Assembly: GCA_018806915.1 (NCBI GenBank)
Contig: JAGKQI010000083.1
Coordinates: forward strand, 558,001 to 622,000
Direction of reading: 5' to 3'
Source of the DNA: Phytophthora colocasiae
Taxonomy: Eukaryota; Oomycota; Peronosporomycetes; Peronosporales; Peronosporaceae
Length of the DNA stretch: 64,000 nucleotides
A program made the translations under genes and the position numbers. The notes beneath the pieces are model-generated. The model made no database searches, had not been told where the DNA came from, and saw only the letters and a list, made by a program, of their open reading frames with translations. This document shows, in pieces, positions 12,000 to 21,419 of this stretch. Within the stretch, counting starts at the first letter, position 1; each line of letters opens with the position of its first letter.

Positions 12000-12784
12000 T
12001 TAAAAAGTGTACTGTTGTTTAATGCCCTGCACCAAGCCGTGAAAGTACTCGCTAGTAAACTTCCTACCGTTGGTAGTAAAGTACCACGAACGCCACAAGC
12101 ATTCATCTAAATAGCTAGGCACTACAGTTTTTTTCATACCACGCTCACTTTTAATTCTAGCCTTGATCTTGGTCCACGCCACCAAAAGACCCAGTAGTCA
12201 GGGTATTTTGTCCCACGGAAGTACTTCTGCTTTTTCTTTAAACTGGTTTCATCTATTTCGACAGTATGGCCTTCTCCTCCAACCTGTAAAGCCATAACTA
12301 CTTTTTAGAAAAAGCAAAATTTAATATAGAAAATACTTTTTACCTGCATTTTGCAGCGCAACATCTCAGCAGTGCAGATGTCGCGCGAGTACTGGTACCA
12401 TTGCCCTGCAGTCTTGCGCGATATCTGCACGTGTTGGGCAGCCTCGGTCACGTGAGTGCCAGCTGCCCAGAAGAACAAAACCTTGATAAGCTTTGACAGT
12501 GGTGCGTTTGAGCGAGAGAAGAAGCTCCCTGCGCGCACGCTCTTTTCCAGCCTGTATCCGGCTTTGTTGCAGCGCCAGCGTTTGCCGTCTTGCACCATGG
12601 CAACACCACACTTGTGGCAGTCAAGCCTTGGTGCAAGAAGGCCAACGCGCATGGCCCACTCTATGGCCCCCTCTTCAGTAGTGCATGCCAGAACTACGGC
12701 GTTGAACGTGTACGCGTCTGCGTCGGTGCTAATGTCGTACTCGCAGGACATCAACAGGGAGAATATTCGGTAGTGAAAGAGCAA
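12000..12784 (-). pseudogene. Merlin transposase, internally deleted and frameshifted
   Basis: The upstream part (12784-12344) has the zinc-ribbon and helix-turn-helix region of ISXO2/IS1595-type transposases (CHKCGVAM, WRCNKAGYRLEKSVRAGSFF, ISRKTAGQWY). A 60-bp GT-AG intron at 12284-12343 leads to VEIDETSLKKKQKYFRG, which holds the first catalytic aspartate. The frame is then lost at a run of T near 12200. The downstream part resumes as IKARIKSERGMKKTVVPSYL and LDECLWRSWY, the family C-terminus. The middle, roughly a hundred residues with the second and third catalytic positions, is missing. Confidence 0.85.
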
Positions 12785-12869
12785 CGACTAGTGACCACAC
12801 GTCCAGCACTTACTAAAACTAAGTTCAAAAATTGGTACAGGTTGTATACACTTGTTATACGTATATCCG

Positions 12870-12906
12870 GTTGTATACATATGCGGGGCTCAATTACCCT
12901 TGTGCC
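12870..12906 (-). repeat. Merlin right terminal inverted repeat
   Basis: Exact reverse complement of 11931-11967, followed directly by the GGCCAAAGC target duplication. Confidence 0.93.
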
Positions 12907-13213
12907 GGCCAAAGCTCACACCGTATCCATCCCGTAAGAGTGCCGAAACAGATAGTAATGTGTGGGGAAGATCTGGAACCATGTACACGTTGTCCACCAC
13001 AAACTCCTTTTCCACGTCATTTCCAGCGCTGTCTTGAACGAGAGCATTAACGCGTAGCCGTCCTTTAGCCCTGGCCACAACCGTTCTTCCGTCCGCCACG
13101 CGAATGGCGAGCGTTACCTTGTCTTCCGTCACCTCAAAGCCGGTTTGTTGGCTCGTCAGGTGGTGGGAGGCTCCCGAATCCACCAGGATTGGCCCCCACC
13201 CGACGCCAAACCT

Positions 13214-14377
13214 TCAGACCGAGTCTTCTGCGGAGTCATCAGCCCAGTCTTCTGTGGATGCTTCCACCTCTTTGTCTGCCGCGGCAACGTTACCTTGTGC
13301 GTCAGCCTCTTGATCATCTTCATTCGTCTTGGACAAATGCTGGCGATGGTACTTGGCTGTGTGCCCTTCTTCGCTACAGATGTAGCAGACAACTCCCCCT
13401 CGGCGGGGCATCTTGGTCGGCTTTCTCTTGCGCTCGACTACGGCGGAGAGTGCCTTTGATTTGCCCGCGGATCCCTTGATTTTCGCCTTTTGAGTCTTGT
13501 GTTTCGCATCTGCGACCTTGGGCTTGTTGTCATCACGTGCCACGCGTCCCCCTTCTGAGATTTTGCGTCTCTTGTAGTCGTCCAGTCGCCCATCTGATTG
13601 AGATAACTCGCTTAGAAACTGCACTGCGTCACTCAGCAGACTCGTGGGGTTTCCTTGCTTGCCATGTATGTGTGCTTGAACGATGTCTTTACGTTGTGGC
13701 CATGCCAATCTCAGGAACGTTCCCAATGCATGTTGCGTGTTCGCTGATCTGGTGATTCCCCCAGTGAGCCCATCAGCCATCCGGAGAAGCCTATCAGCAT
13801 ACTCTTGATACGTCTCAGATGCATGCTTCTTTTCCGCGTAGATTCGAGCAGTGATTTCTTGATCCGTTAGGTTGGGGCGAAACTTAGCGACAAGAGCGCG
13901 ACCGGTATCCTCGAAGGTTGCATCAGGATGCGCGGCTCGGTAAGTCTTCAGCCAACGGCGCGCCGTGTCCGTCAGAAATATCGAGAGGACGGACTTCTTG
14001 GCCGATTCCGACCATTCTTGGGCTGCCAGCACTTGAGCGTCGTCCACTTGGTCAGAGAACTGGTCCCACCAGTCTCGTACGCCAGAGTCGTAGGCACCTG
14101 AAGGCACCTTGCCAGTAAATTGGTCCATCTTGATGTTTCTCAGGTCGATTTTCCCCTCGCTCTTCCCACCTCTTCCCATTCGCATCGGCGCAGGGTTCGG
14201 CTCATCGTCGGGCTCGTCCACACCATCGGTCGCAGCCCCTGTTGGAGCATTTGCTGGTGCCTGGGCCGCATCGTTCGGTGCGACTGGCAAGACCGGGGCG
14301 TCATCTTGCACAGCAGGGATGACGGGAGCATCACCGGCGGCATGTTGATTGTTGCGGTTGGTGCGACGAGTTTCCAT
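13214..14377 (-). CDS. Copia Gag polyprotein
   Basis: 387 residues from an ATG at 14377, just inside the 5' LTR; the frame stays open back into the LTR, but that stretch is probably leader. The middle has the Gag capsid pattern (VRDWWDQFSDQV, LTDTARRWLKTYRAAHPDATF, SETYQEYADRLLRMADGL). A C-terminal basic region leads to a zinc knuckle VCYICSEEGHTAKYH, where the last cysteine of the usual CCHC is histidine. The frame ends in TGA at 13214-13216 and continues unbroken into the protease after that one stop. Gag packages element RNA into particles. Confidence 0.85.
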   Translation of the reverse strand: METRRTNRNNQHAAGDAPVIPAVQDDAPVLPVAPNDAAQAPANAPTGAATDGVDEPDDEPNPAPMRMGRGGKSEGKIDLRNIKMDQFTGKVPSGAYDSGVRDWWDQFSDQVDDAQVLAAQEWSESAKKSVLSIFLTDTARRWLKTYRAAHPDATFEDTGRALVAKFRPNLTDQEITARIYAEKKHASETYQEYADRLLRMADGLTGGITRSANTQHALGTFLRLAWPQRKDIVQAHIHGKQGNPTSLLSDAVQFLSELSQSDGRLDDYKRRKISEGGRVARDDNKPKVADAKHKTQKAKIKGSAGKSKALSAVVERKRKPTKMPRRGGVVCYICSEEGHTAKYHRQHLSKTNEDDQEADAQGNVAAADKEVEASTEDWADDSAEDSV

Positions 14378-14397
14378 GGAGCTTGCGGCTGTTAACC

Positions 14398-14649
14398 AGT
14401 TGAGAGAGGAGAAGTACTTGTGTTTTGGGATGCAAATAGCAAAGTGAGATTTCGTTAAAGCTCTGTTCTCTCGACTTACCTTTCGCTCTTGAATCCAGGG
14501 TGATTGCTCAACCTGTGGCCGCATAGGTTCGTTCAATGATGGCGCGAGTTTTGTGCCACTCGTGCCTGACCTGGTCCATCTACACTGGAATTTTCTCAGT
14601 GACGTCGCTAGCGGCATGTGGCACTTGTATTTGAGCAGGAAATCCAACT
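14398..14649 (-). repeat. 5' LTR of the Copia element
   Basis: The 252-bp partner of 8835-9086, followed by the second AAGTA target copy. On the minus strand it is upstream of gag and should contain the promoter. Confidence 0.95.
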
Positions 14650-14654
14650 AAGTA

Positions 14655-16114
14655 TCTTGTCCGAACTTGTGGACGGAAATCCACTGTTTTTGTCTTAGTC
14701 TCCACGTAAGTTATTGTTCAGGGTGGACTATTCCTAACCATATCACTGGGCTGCAACTCTGAACTGAGTGTGTTGAGTCTTCTTATTCATCTGCGCCACG
14801 TGTCTCGCGAACGAAATCAGCTCCAAGACGGTGATTTATATCTCGCTCACGAGAACACCACTAACTTATACATTTACTTTCTCATGCAACACTTTAACTT
14901 TGATGTGTGAAACCATGTGCTTCTCACTGTTGGCTACAACAGAAACCATCGCCTCAGACGGTGGGTGCAACTCGCGGTTCGGGACTTGGTACGCCATGCA
15001 ATTCGGGACGTCGCACGGGAGAACGCTGCAAACGATTCCACACCCGCAACTTCGACGTGAACTCCTCCTCGCGATCTTTCGGACTGGCTCGTGTGGACCG
15101 GCTAGTTGAAGCTGTTGAAGCTGTTGAAGTATCACCTCCAGACGGACAGGCGCGTGCTGCTCCTCCGCGACGCTCACAGTCGTCACTGCGCCGTTTTACA
15201 GCGTTGTTTGTCCATCCGTTGAGGAGTTTGCTCTGCTTCGACGCCGAAAACTGGCGAGTTGAGCATGGTGGCAAGCGATATGGACAGCGCTAATAAGACA
15301 GCGGCTGCCCACATGATCAGATGCATCGCTGTTAGCGGAGACCTACGCTTTCCGTCTCGGTGTGGATATCTTCTCGAGTTAATGGTAAGTACATCCCAAC
15401 AACACACATGCACAAGCAATCGAGCAACGTAGAAGCTCATCGGTTACTAAAGCGCTAAGTTACAAAATGCGACTTTGCATGACGGACTTGCGAGGTATGA
15501 CAGACAAATTGTCTCTTTGCCTTGTTTCTTCATTTTTGTTGGCTATAAAAAAAGTCGCCTCGGCAATGCAGGGAATTTCCACTGTGAATTCGTGGGCAAC
15601 GTAACTTGGGGAAAACCTTATCAAAGGAAACTTGCAACGACGCCGAATTCGGTCCATTCACACACGTCGTCCAGTTGCATTGCGCTCCAATTTCGAAGAA
15701 ACATGTTCGTCTTCCTTCATGTCATTTAAACCAAGTGACAGTTGTATTTAAATCACAAGTGGATGTTCATTCCAATTTTAACCGTTGTTAAAACGAGGTG
15801 TAATTCGCGATTGATTTTCCCTCCATTTTTGTGGCGCACACAAAACTGTACTCCAAAGAAGTGCTCCGTCTGCCGAGCCTTTCATCGCCGTTTCACCTCC
15901 TCACACATACACTGGGCAAGGGCAGGGCGAGCGTTGCGGCCCCTCCGACGGAGACCGACAGTCTCCGACACACAGTCACGGACACACACAGCCAAACAAA
16001 CGTCCATAAAGCCTTGACCACCGACGGCACTTTCCAGTTTACCCTGCAACGCGCACGCACCTAAAGCGACAGGGGGTTAAGCCACTCCAACAAAAGTGGC
16101 AACAAATTTCGTCC
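14655..16114. other. Intergenic region, no certain gene
   Basis: About 1.5 kb between the Copia insertion and the next gene. A minus-strand frame at 14866-15186 (106 codons, with NCMAYQVPNRELHPPSEA) and a plus-strand ATG frame at 15265-15384 ending at a good splice donor (GTAAGT) look somewhat protein-like. I recognise neither. A nine-base unit GTTGAAGCT is repeated near 15107. Confidence 0.4.
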
Positions 16115-17335
16115 ATGGGCAACAAATTATCACCAACAGGGGAGCAAAGAGTGTCCCCACGCAGCAGATTCTTTAAACCCAAGCGCCAACAATCCGCATC
16201 TCCGCAGGCTTTTCGCCACTTGGTGTCTCCATCTTCCCCGACGTTGCAACAAGCAACTCGCCATAAGCACAAACGTCGCTCTCGTTCACAAAGCGAAGGG
16301 GTGACAAGTGACTGCGGCACAACAGTCTCCACGACGGACTCGCAGCTGCCCAGAGGTTCAGCCTCCAGTGACAAAACAGGGGGTATGCCTCCTTCTTTGT
16401 CTGTGCCGTTAGACCCTACTACCGAGGAGGAAGAACTCTCGGCAAGTGGGAAAAGAAGTGAACACGCTGCTGATCAAGCCAGACGAATTCGAGAAGCCGA
16501 GAAAATTTTATTCGAAATTGCAAAAGAGTATGCGGCTAAAAGAGCTGCTGGACTGGTACCGACAAAACCGGTACCTGCACGAACGTTGTTATGGGAGGAG
16601 ATGGAGAGAAGAGCACAACGTGTGCGATCAGGTGTTGGTCGAAGAGGCACTTGTCTCTTTGGTAGGGATTCCGAAGATGGACCATGTGGTTGCACCAGTT
16701 ACAAGAAGATGAAAAAGTTACCAGATGGACGGGAAAATACTGGAGGAGTTTGTGAATGTTGCAAACATGGAGCTCCTTGGCACAGATTAGCAGGAGGAAC
16801 CATGGCTGCCACTGGAAGCGGCATGATAAGTATGACAAGGTCTTCTGCACGGTCATCTTTACGTTCACGAGGCAATCGTAGTCGTGCCAGTAGCCGCAAT
16901 AGTCACAAAAGTGAACAAGCTCCGATCGACAGCTCCATGTATTCACTTGGAAGTGACTATTATGATGAATATGACGATGAGTACGACAGTGACGAGGGAA
17001 GTGATGAAGATGACGAGGATATCGCCAATGAAGTGGCCAGACCGTACGGCATGATGGACGACCCCACACCTCCGCTTATGCATAACCACGCCCGAAGCGA
17101 AGGTGACGCTCTGGACCGCAGTTCACTCTTCTCGAATGGAGACAGCTTTGGCTTACCACCCAGACTTTCAAGTACCAGTCGGCATTTGGATAAATTACTG
17201 AGTGCCATTGCTAAATACCGAGCCTTGGGTTTGTCTGAAGACGAGATCGAGATCAAGATCCGAGAGGATTTCCCACCTACGGAGCGACTTTCATATGGTG
17301 GCAATGCTTCACGAGTAAGTCGAGCGAGTCGTTAA
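16115..17335 (+). CDS. Unrecognised protein with N-myristoylation signal and cysteine cluster
   Basis: One open frame of 406 residues. The start MGNKLS fits the N-myristoylation consensus, so membrane attachment is likely. A basic, serine-rich N-terminal third is followed by a helical segment (QARRIREAEKILFEIAKEYA). A cysteine/histidine cluster follows at about residues 180-225 (CLFGRDSEDGPCGC, then CECCKHGAPWHRL), then a very acidic tract (YYDEYDDEYDSDEGSDEDD) and a C-terminal helical motif (LGLSEDEIEIKIREDFPP). The cysteine block loosely resembles FAM221-type zinc regions, which is only an impression. An 88-codon frame overlaps it at 16446-16712. Function unknown. Confidence 0.65.
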   Translation: MGNKLSPTGEQRVSPRSRFFKPKRQQSASPQAFRHLVSPSSPTLQQATRHKHKRRSRSQSEGVTSDCGTTVSTTDSQLPRGSASSDKTGGMPPSLSVPLDPTTEEEELSASGKRSEHAADQARRIREAEKILFEIAKEYAAKRAAGLVPTKPVPARTLLWEEMERRAQRVRSGVGRRGTCLFGRDSEDGPCGCTSYKKMKKLPDGRENTGGVCECCKHGAPWHRLAGGTMAATGSGMISMTRSSARSSLRSRGNRSRASSRNSHKSEQAPIDSSMYSLGSDYYDEYDDEYDSDEGSDEDDEDIANEVARPYGMMDDPTPPLMHNHARSEGDALDRSSLFSNGDSFGLPPRLSSTSRHLDKLLSAIAKYRALGLSEDEIEIKIREDFPPTERLSYGGNASRVSRASR

Positions 17336-17687
17336 GTGCTACAACAGACCAGAAGCTGTATAACATTGTAAATGACTGTAGATAATCTGGCATAGTCAAC
17401 TCAATAGAACTCTCAGTTTTGCTAGCAGAAAAGTGACTCATACACGTCGGATATGTTTCCAGAAGACCAATGGTTTCTTCACTCAGCTGCGAGCTGCAGC
17501 ACCGGGAAACTACTAGCACCAAAGGCAGGTTGAACACAAATGAAGTAAAGTACTATTACATGTAAATGAATCAATAACTAACTCAGTGTCTCTCTCTTTG
17601 CTGCTGCTCTAGAGCTCGTCGCTTGACGTGTTCGCTCGCCTTCGATCGCGACGTGGATCGAGCTCCCCACTTGACTGCGTTGTGGCT
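17336..17687. other. Intergenic region between convergent genes
   Basis: Only the 3' ends of two convergent genes should lie here. I see no ORF of note and no repeat. Confidence 0.5.
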
Positions 17688-18692
17688 CTACATTTTGATC
17701 TTGTTCTCCGCGATCTCCAGCTCCTGGTTCTCGAAGATGGAGGTCACGCGCATGACAACGGACCAGGTGATGGCCTGGCCGGGTGCCATCCTTGTGAGAC
17801 GTGGGAGAAGACCCTTCCACAGAGCACCGACACCTTCCTCCTTTGAAATGACCTTCATGGCATCGAAGAAGCCCTTGTACTTGAGCTCCTGGCCCGCCAC
17901 CGTCTCCTGAGCCATCAGCCGGGTCTTCAACACATCCATAGGAGTGTTGAACATCGGCCCTAGCGAGCCAGCAATGAGGCCGTTAATGAACGTGGCGTAG
18001 GTAGGCAGCGTCTTGCCATCTCCGTCCTGCTTGTCCCACACGTGGTGGTTGAGCCACGCGAAGGCCATGAAGTTAAACGCCTGGTTGCTACCCTGTCGGG
18101 CCATCGTGGGGATGTTTCCCTTCCAGAGTGCACGGATGCCTTCGTTACGTACAATATGGCGTGTGCAGTCAATTGGTCCACAGAATCTCCCCACACCAAC
18201 CTCCTTCTGCATGCGGGTCTTGATGACCTCGAACGGCGTCACAATGATGACCGACTCGATGCAACCAGCCAATAAACCGGCGGTAAAGTTGATCGTGGGA
18301 GTGATGGGTTTGTCCTTGCCACCGGCAATTTGTTCCTTGAACCAGGCAAAGGAGCCAAACCGAAGTGCGTATTTCAACACCATGTTGGTGACAAAAGGTG
18401 TAAGTCCCTTGTAAAGTGCCAGTCCTCCTTCAGTTTTGTAGATGGTTGTGCCACAATTCACCATTCCCTTGTACTGGCCTGTGCGGTCCAATTGCAGGCG
18501 GGTCTTGGTGACATCCAGCGGCTGAAGAATGCAAGCTTCCGCCACTCCACCAGCCATACCAGCCATCATTTTGACGTAAACGGGCACCTGACGTTTCTTC
18601 ATATCGGCACCCATGGCGTCTTTCAATGCGCTGGTGGCCAGCACTTGGTCCTTGGTCTGCATGTTGACGAGCGGCGTCTTGGGGCTCTGCAT
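17688..18692 (-). CDS. SFC1: Mitochondrial succinate/fumarate carrier
   Basis: 334 residues if started at the ATG at 18692; the frame is open to 18851, but the extra N-terminus is low-complexity and probably leader. Three carrier repeats are clear: LQPLDVTKTRLQLDRTGQYK, TPFEVIKTRMQKEVGVG and TPMDVLKTRLMAQE, each a Px[DE]xx[KR] signature followed by an EG-containing helix (TEGGLALYKGL, NEGIRALWKGN, EEGVGALWKGLLPRL). The first repeat (DVTKTRLQLDRTGQYKG) and the ending MAPGQAITWSVVMRV match plant and yeast SFC1. The carrier exchanges cytosolic succinate for mitochondrial fumarate across the inner membrane, linking fatty-acid or acetate use to gluconeogenesis. Confidence 0.88.
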   Translation of the reverse strand: MQSPKTPLVNMQTKDQVLATSALKDAMGADMKKRQVPVYVKMMAGMAGGVAEACILQPLDVTKTRLQLDRTGQYKGMVNCGTTIYKTEGGLALYKGLTPFVTNMVLKYALRFGSFAWFKEQIAGGKDKPITPTINFTAGLLAGCIESVIIVTPFEVIKTRMQKEVGVGRFCGPIDCTRHIVRNEGIRALWKGNIPTMARQGSNQAFNFMAFAWLNHHVWDKQDGDGKTLPTYATFINGLIAGSLGPMFNTPMDVLKTRLMAQETVAGQELKYKGFFDAMKVISKEEGVGALWKGLLPRLTRMAPGQAITWSVVMRVTSIFENQELEIAENKIKM

Positions 18693-20237
18693 GGCTGCGG
18701 TTGCGGTGGTAGAACGGCGAGGTAGAACGGGGCAGTGCGGCGCAGCGAGGCAAAAGGAGAATGAATGACCGACCGGGACTGAGGTGGCAGGTGAGGACGA
18801 GCTTTGCTTGCTGGTCTGACACGGTGGTGGTGCTCCCCATAGTGAAACCAAGTGGAACGTGGCAGGGATGGGTGTTCAATCAAACGTTTTTTTGGAATTG
18901 ATTGTACCATTTTGCGCTTGAAACGATGTTGAAGTGCACAGCCGGGCCATCACGCCAAACACGTTGCGAGGCACATGTTGACGTGCACTTGGGGGATGCG
19001 ACTGTGTAAGATTCGCAAGGCCCGTTTTGGAGGTAGAAGCGGTGCTGGGCCATTCTTGTCGACGTATAACATCTCGAAGAGCGAGGAATTCCTCACCGCC
19101 GAGCAAGCGAAGCCATTTGCACTTGACAACTGTCGGCGGGGTAGAGTTCAGAACGCGGATACTCTAATCCTGAAGTCGGTTTTTTTCCTGCCGTTTCGAC
19201 GTGCATTTCTTCCTCGGCCGCATGGCCAGCATGAATATTTTCTTGTGGCCGGATTGGAGTGGTACAGTAAACCACCTGCGAGAGCGACTTCAACGCGTCA
19301 CTGGAAGTTTCAAGTTCCAGTCTAGTGTGACACGGGCAGTGCGTCGCCAACGAGCTTTGCGCCTTATCCAATCAGATGTTCCAATTGCGAATCCATCTTC
19401 ATTTCAGCTAATTAGCGTTAAAGCAACCTGCGTTCAATTGGGCGTTCAATTGGCGTTTGATTGAACTTCCAGTGTCGCTTGTTTAACGGTATTGATGCGC
19501 AAGGCAAGCAACGATTCCAAGCGAAGACGGGCTCTCCTGCGTCCACGCGATGACGATCGCCTACGGGGATATCATACTACGCAATGTAGTCTTTGGCAAT
19601 GCGCTGTGTTAAATACAGTACATGATATGTAGCGCGAAAGTGAAAGAGATCCCGTCAGCAAAAAGGAGGCGACAAAGCTGCATTGTTGGACCAAGCTAAG
19701 CTCTACACGTTAAACGACTCACTCTCATGTCACTGGGCTGATCTTGGCGTTGCGATTTCGGTATTGTTCGTCAAACTTGACTGGGCACGGCCTCAGATCT
19801 GACTGTAGCAGCGTAACAGCGTGAAATGACATCCCTATCAAGACTATTATCGGCTAAATGCTTCTGTGTCAACAGGTTCCCGGTTGCTATCGGAGTTTCA
19901 CACCGATCACTTTGACTGGGGCAACACTATGGATATGGTATCCAGGATACCGCTGCAGGGTGCAGCGATTTCACCTTGTTTGCACTACACTATGCAGCCT
20001 TGGTAATGACAATACGCAGTTGGAAGGCAACGAATCACAGGGTACGGTTAGCGGGCCAGCAAAGCTCAATCTCCAAACCAGTTGATTGCGATATTGTTCA
20101 ACCACCTCCACTGTGTACACTCAAGAGTGAAACCCTACGCGTTAAACCACTCACTGCCACAACACTCGGTCGATTTTGGCGGATCCTGTTGCATTTCTGG
20201 CTAAAACTGACTGATCGCCGTGGCTGTCCGTCAGCGG
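18693..20237. other. Intergenic region with diverged repeated segments
   Basis: About 1.5 kb without a convincing gene. Two segments near 19695-19790 and 20115-20225 share a diverged pattern (CTACACGTTAAACGACTCACT against CTACGCGTTAAACCACTCACT) and probably derive from an old repeat. Confidence 0.4.
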
Positions 20238-20745
20238 TCAATTGAACTCCTGAGCGTACTTCTCCTTGGCCTGCTTCTCCATGTCGGGGTTCACACGGCC
20301 AGTTGTAGGGTCTGTACCCAGCGGACGTCGAAATAATAAAATGTGCGGCTCCGGTCTGCAAAGTAGAGCAGCAAAAACAATAGACAAAGGTCAATACCTT
20401 CAGAAACATCCAAGCAGAAATACATAATAGAGATCTACAGTCCAGCCTGGTCTCAGCTTTTCAAAGGACGTACTTGTGGATGGCGTAGTGCACCCAGCCG
20501 CGACTCTGCTGAACGCCCAATTGACGCCACTCCGTCTCAGTCAGCAGGCGATCCGGTAGACTGCGCTGCATCTCCTTGGGTAGGATAACGTGTCTAAAAA
20601 GTTCATAGTAATGTATCACGTTTGTCTTGTATTCCAATTCCTGGGTATTCAATCCACCTTCAAGGATATAAACGCACCTGTACTCGTGGGTGTCATCGAC
20701 ATACTTCTCTGAGTATTCAATGCGCGACGACAGATCATGCGTCAT
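20238..20745 (-). CDS. CKS1: Cyclin-dependent kinase regulatory subunit CKS1
   Basis: Three exons, 20745-20678, 20593-20474 and 20355-20238, give 101 residues. The protein starts MTHDLSSRIEYSEKYVDD; the first junction gives EYRHVILPKEMQ and the second HKPEPHILLFRRPLG. TETEWRQLGVQQSRGWVHY is the CKS phosphate-binding core. CKS proteins bind CDKs and phosphorylated substrates and are required for cell-cycle progression. The frame opens 18 bases upstream at 20763, but the ATG at 20745 fits the family. Only 198 bp separate it from the divergent LC8-like gene. Confidence 0.95.
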
Positions 20746-20943
20746 GGCTGTGGGGTCTCTCAAAGACAGCTTAACCCCCTCGCTTCCTACACCTGTAGCG
20801 CTTCTTAGTTAAATCAACTGACGAGGTCTGATTGGCTAAAACCAATCGTACTTTAGATGATAATTTAGTGTTTCGATTAAGTACGATATGATCTTGAAGC
20901 GACGCGGATTACACTCAATTGAGCTGCCTGCAAGAAGATCACC

Positions 20944-21276
20944 ATGTCACGCGAGAATAACAAGCAGATGGAGACGGACAGTAAGTGAGCAAAATATTAA
21001 TATTTGTGTATTTATGCAGTGACTAATTACTTTCTAGTGGACGAACACGGGGACATGAAGAATGATGCTTTGGCGCAAGCTAATGTGGCTCTGGAGCAGT
21101 TTACACAAGAAAAGGAGATCGCCAAGCATATTAAAACGTGGATGGAGGAGAAGTACGGCCCTACATGGCACTGTATCGTTGGTTCGGAGTACAAAACAGC
21201 CTTCACGTACGAGAGTAAGAACTTTGTGCGGTTTAATGTCGGCAAGAAGTGCATCACACTCTTCCGCCATCCGTAG
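20944..21276 (+). CDS. LC8-like dynein light chain
   Basis: Two exons, 20944-20980 and 21038-21276, give 91 residues. KEIAKHIKTWMEEKYGPTWHCIVG is split here only for description: KEIAKHIKTWMEEKYG, then PTWHCIVG, the LC8 hallmark. The C-terminal strand region (TYESKNFVRFNVG, CITLFRHP) is diverged from the usual HETKHFIYF form. LC8 is a dimerising hub in cytoplasmic and axonemal dynein. The divergence suggests a specialised, perhaps flagellar, paralogue rather than the main LC8. Confidence 0.85.
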
Positions 21277-21419
21277 ACGTAGCTGCCGAGGTAATAAACC
21301 TCACACACAAAGCATGTAAGCTGCAAACGTTTAGATTTGTTTACTGGGACTGGAATACTAGTTGCATGCGAAAACTACGTCTTCATACGCCATTCTAGCC
21401 CTCCGAGATGCCACCTAGC

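Larger units (their letters stand above)
11931..12906 (-). mobile_element. Merlin (IS1595/IS1016-like) DNA transposon nested in Copia
   Basis: Perfect 37-bp terminal inverted repeats lie at 11931-11967 and 12870-12906, beginning GGCACAAGGGTAATTG. They are flanked by a 9-bp duplication GGCCAAAGC at 11922-11930 and 12907-12915. GG ends and 8-9-bp duplications are typical of Merlin. The interior holds a damaged transposase on the minus strand, so the copy is non-autonomous. Confidence 0.92.
9121..13213 (-). pseudogene. Copia protease-integrase-RT-RNase H reading frame, split by Merlin
   Basis: The right piece (about 12907-13213) encodes the protease with active site VDSGASHH. The left piece (9121-11930) is open throughout and encodes the GAG-pre-integrase zinc region (HRRLGH, CTVC), the integrase triad ([24 protein letters not shown] near 11270), reverse transcriptase with YVDDILVA near 10085, and RNase H (TDADWA, TAAEY). 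The 976-bp Merlin insertion plus its 9-bp duplication adds 985 bp, which shifts the frame. Both pieces share one frame once that length is subtracted, so the host was intact when hit. The protease frame is separated from gag by a single in-frame TGA. Confidence 0.9.
8830..14654 (-). mobile_element. Copia-type LTR retrotransposon with 5-bp target duplication
   Basis: The element occupies 8835-14649 and is flanked by AAGTA at 8830-8834 and 14650-14654. LTRs begin AGTTG and end CAACT. Its genes lie on the minus strand in the Copia order gag, protease, integrase, reverse transcriptase, RNase H. Next to the 5' LTR a TGGTTAACAGCCGC stretch (about 14385-14398) could be the primer-binding site; beside the 3' LTR a G-rich GTGGGGGACG (9087-9096) could be the polypurine tract. 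A Merlin DNA transposon interrupts it at 11931-12906. The two LTRs differ at only one base that I found, so the insertion is young. Confidence 0.95.

Noticed and set aside
14378..14647. Extension of Gag upstream into the 5' LTR
   Set aside because: LTR sequence is leader/promoter; the ATG at 14377 just after the LTR is the natural start.
18693..18851. N-terminal extension of the mitochondrial carrier
   Set aside because: Low-complexity, overlaps the probable 5' leader, and SFC1 homologues start near the chosen ATG.
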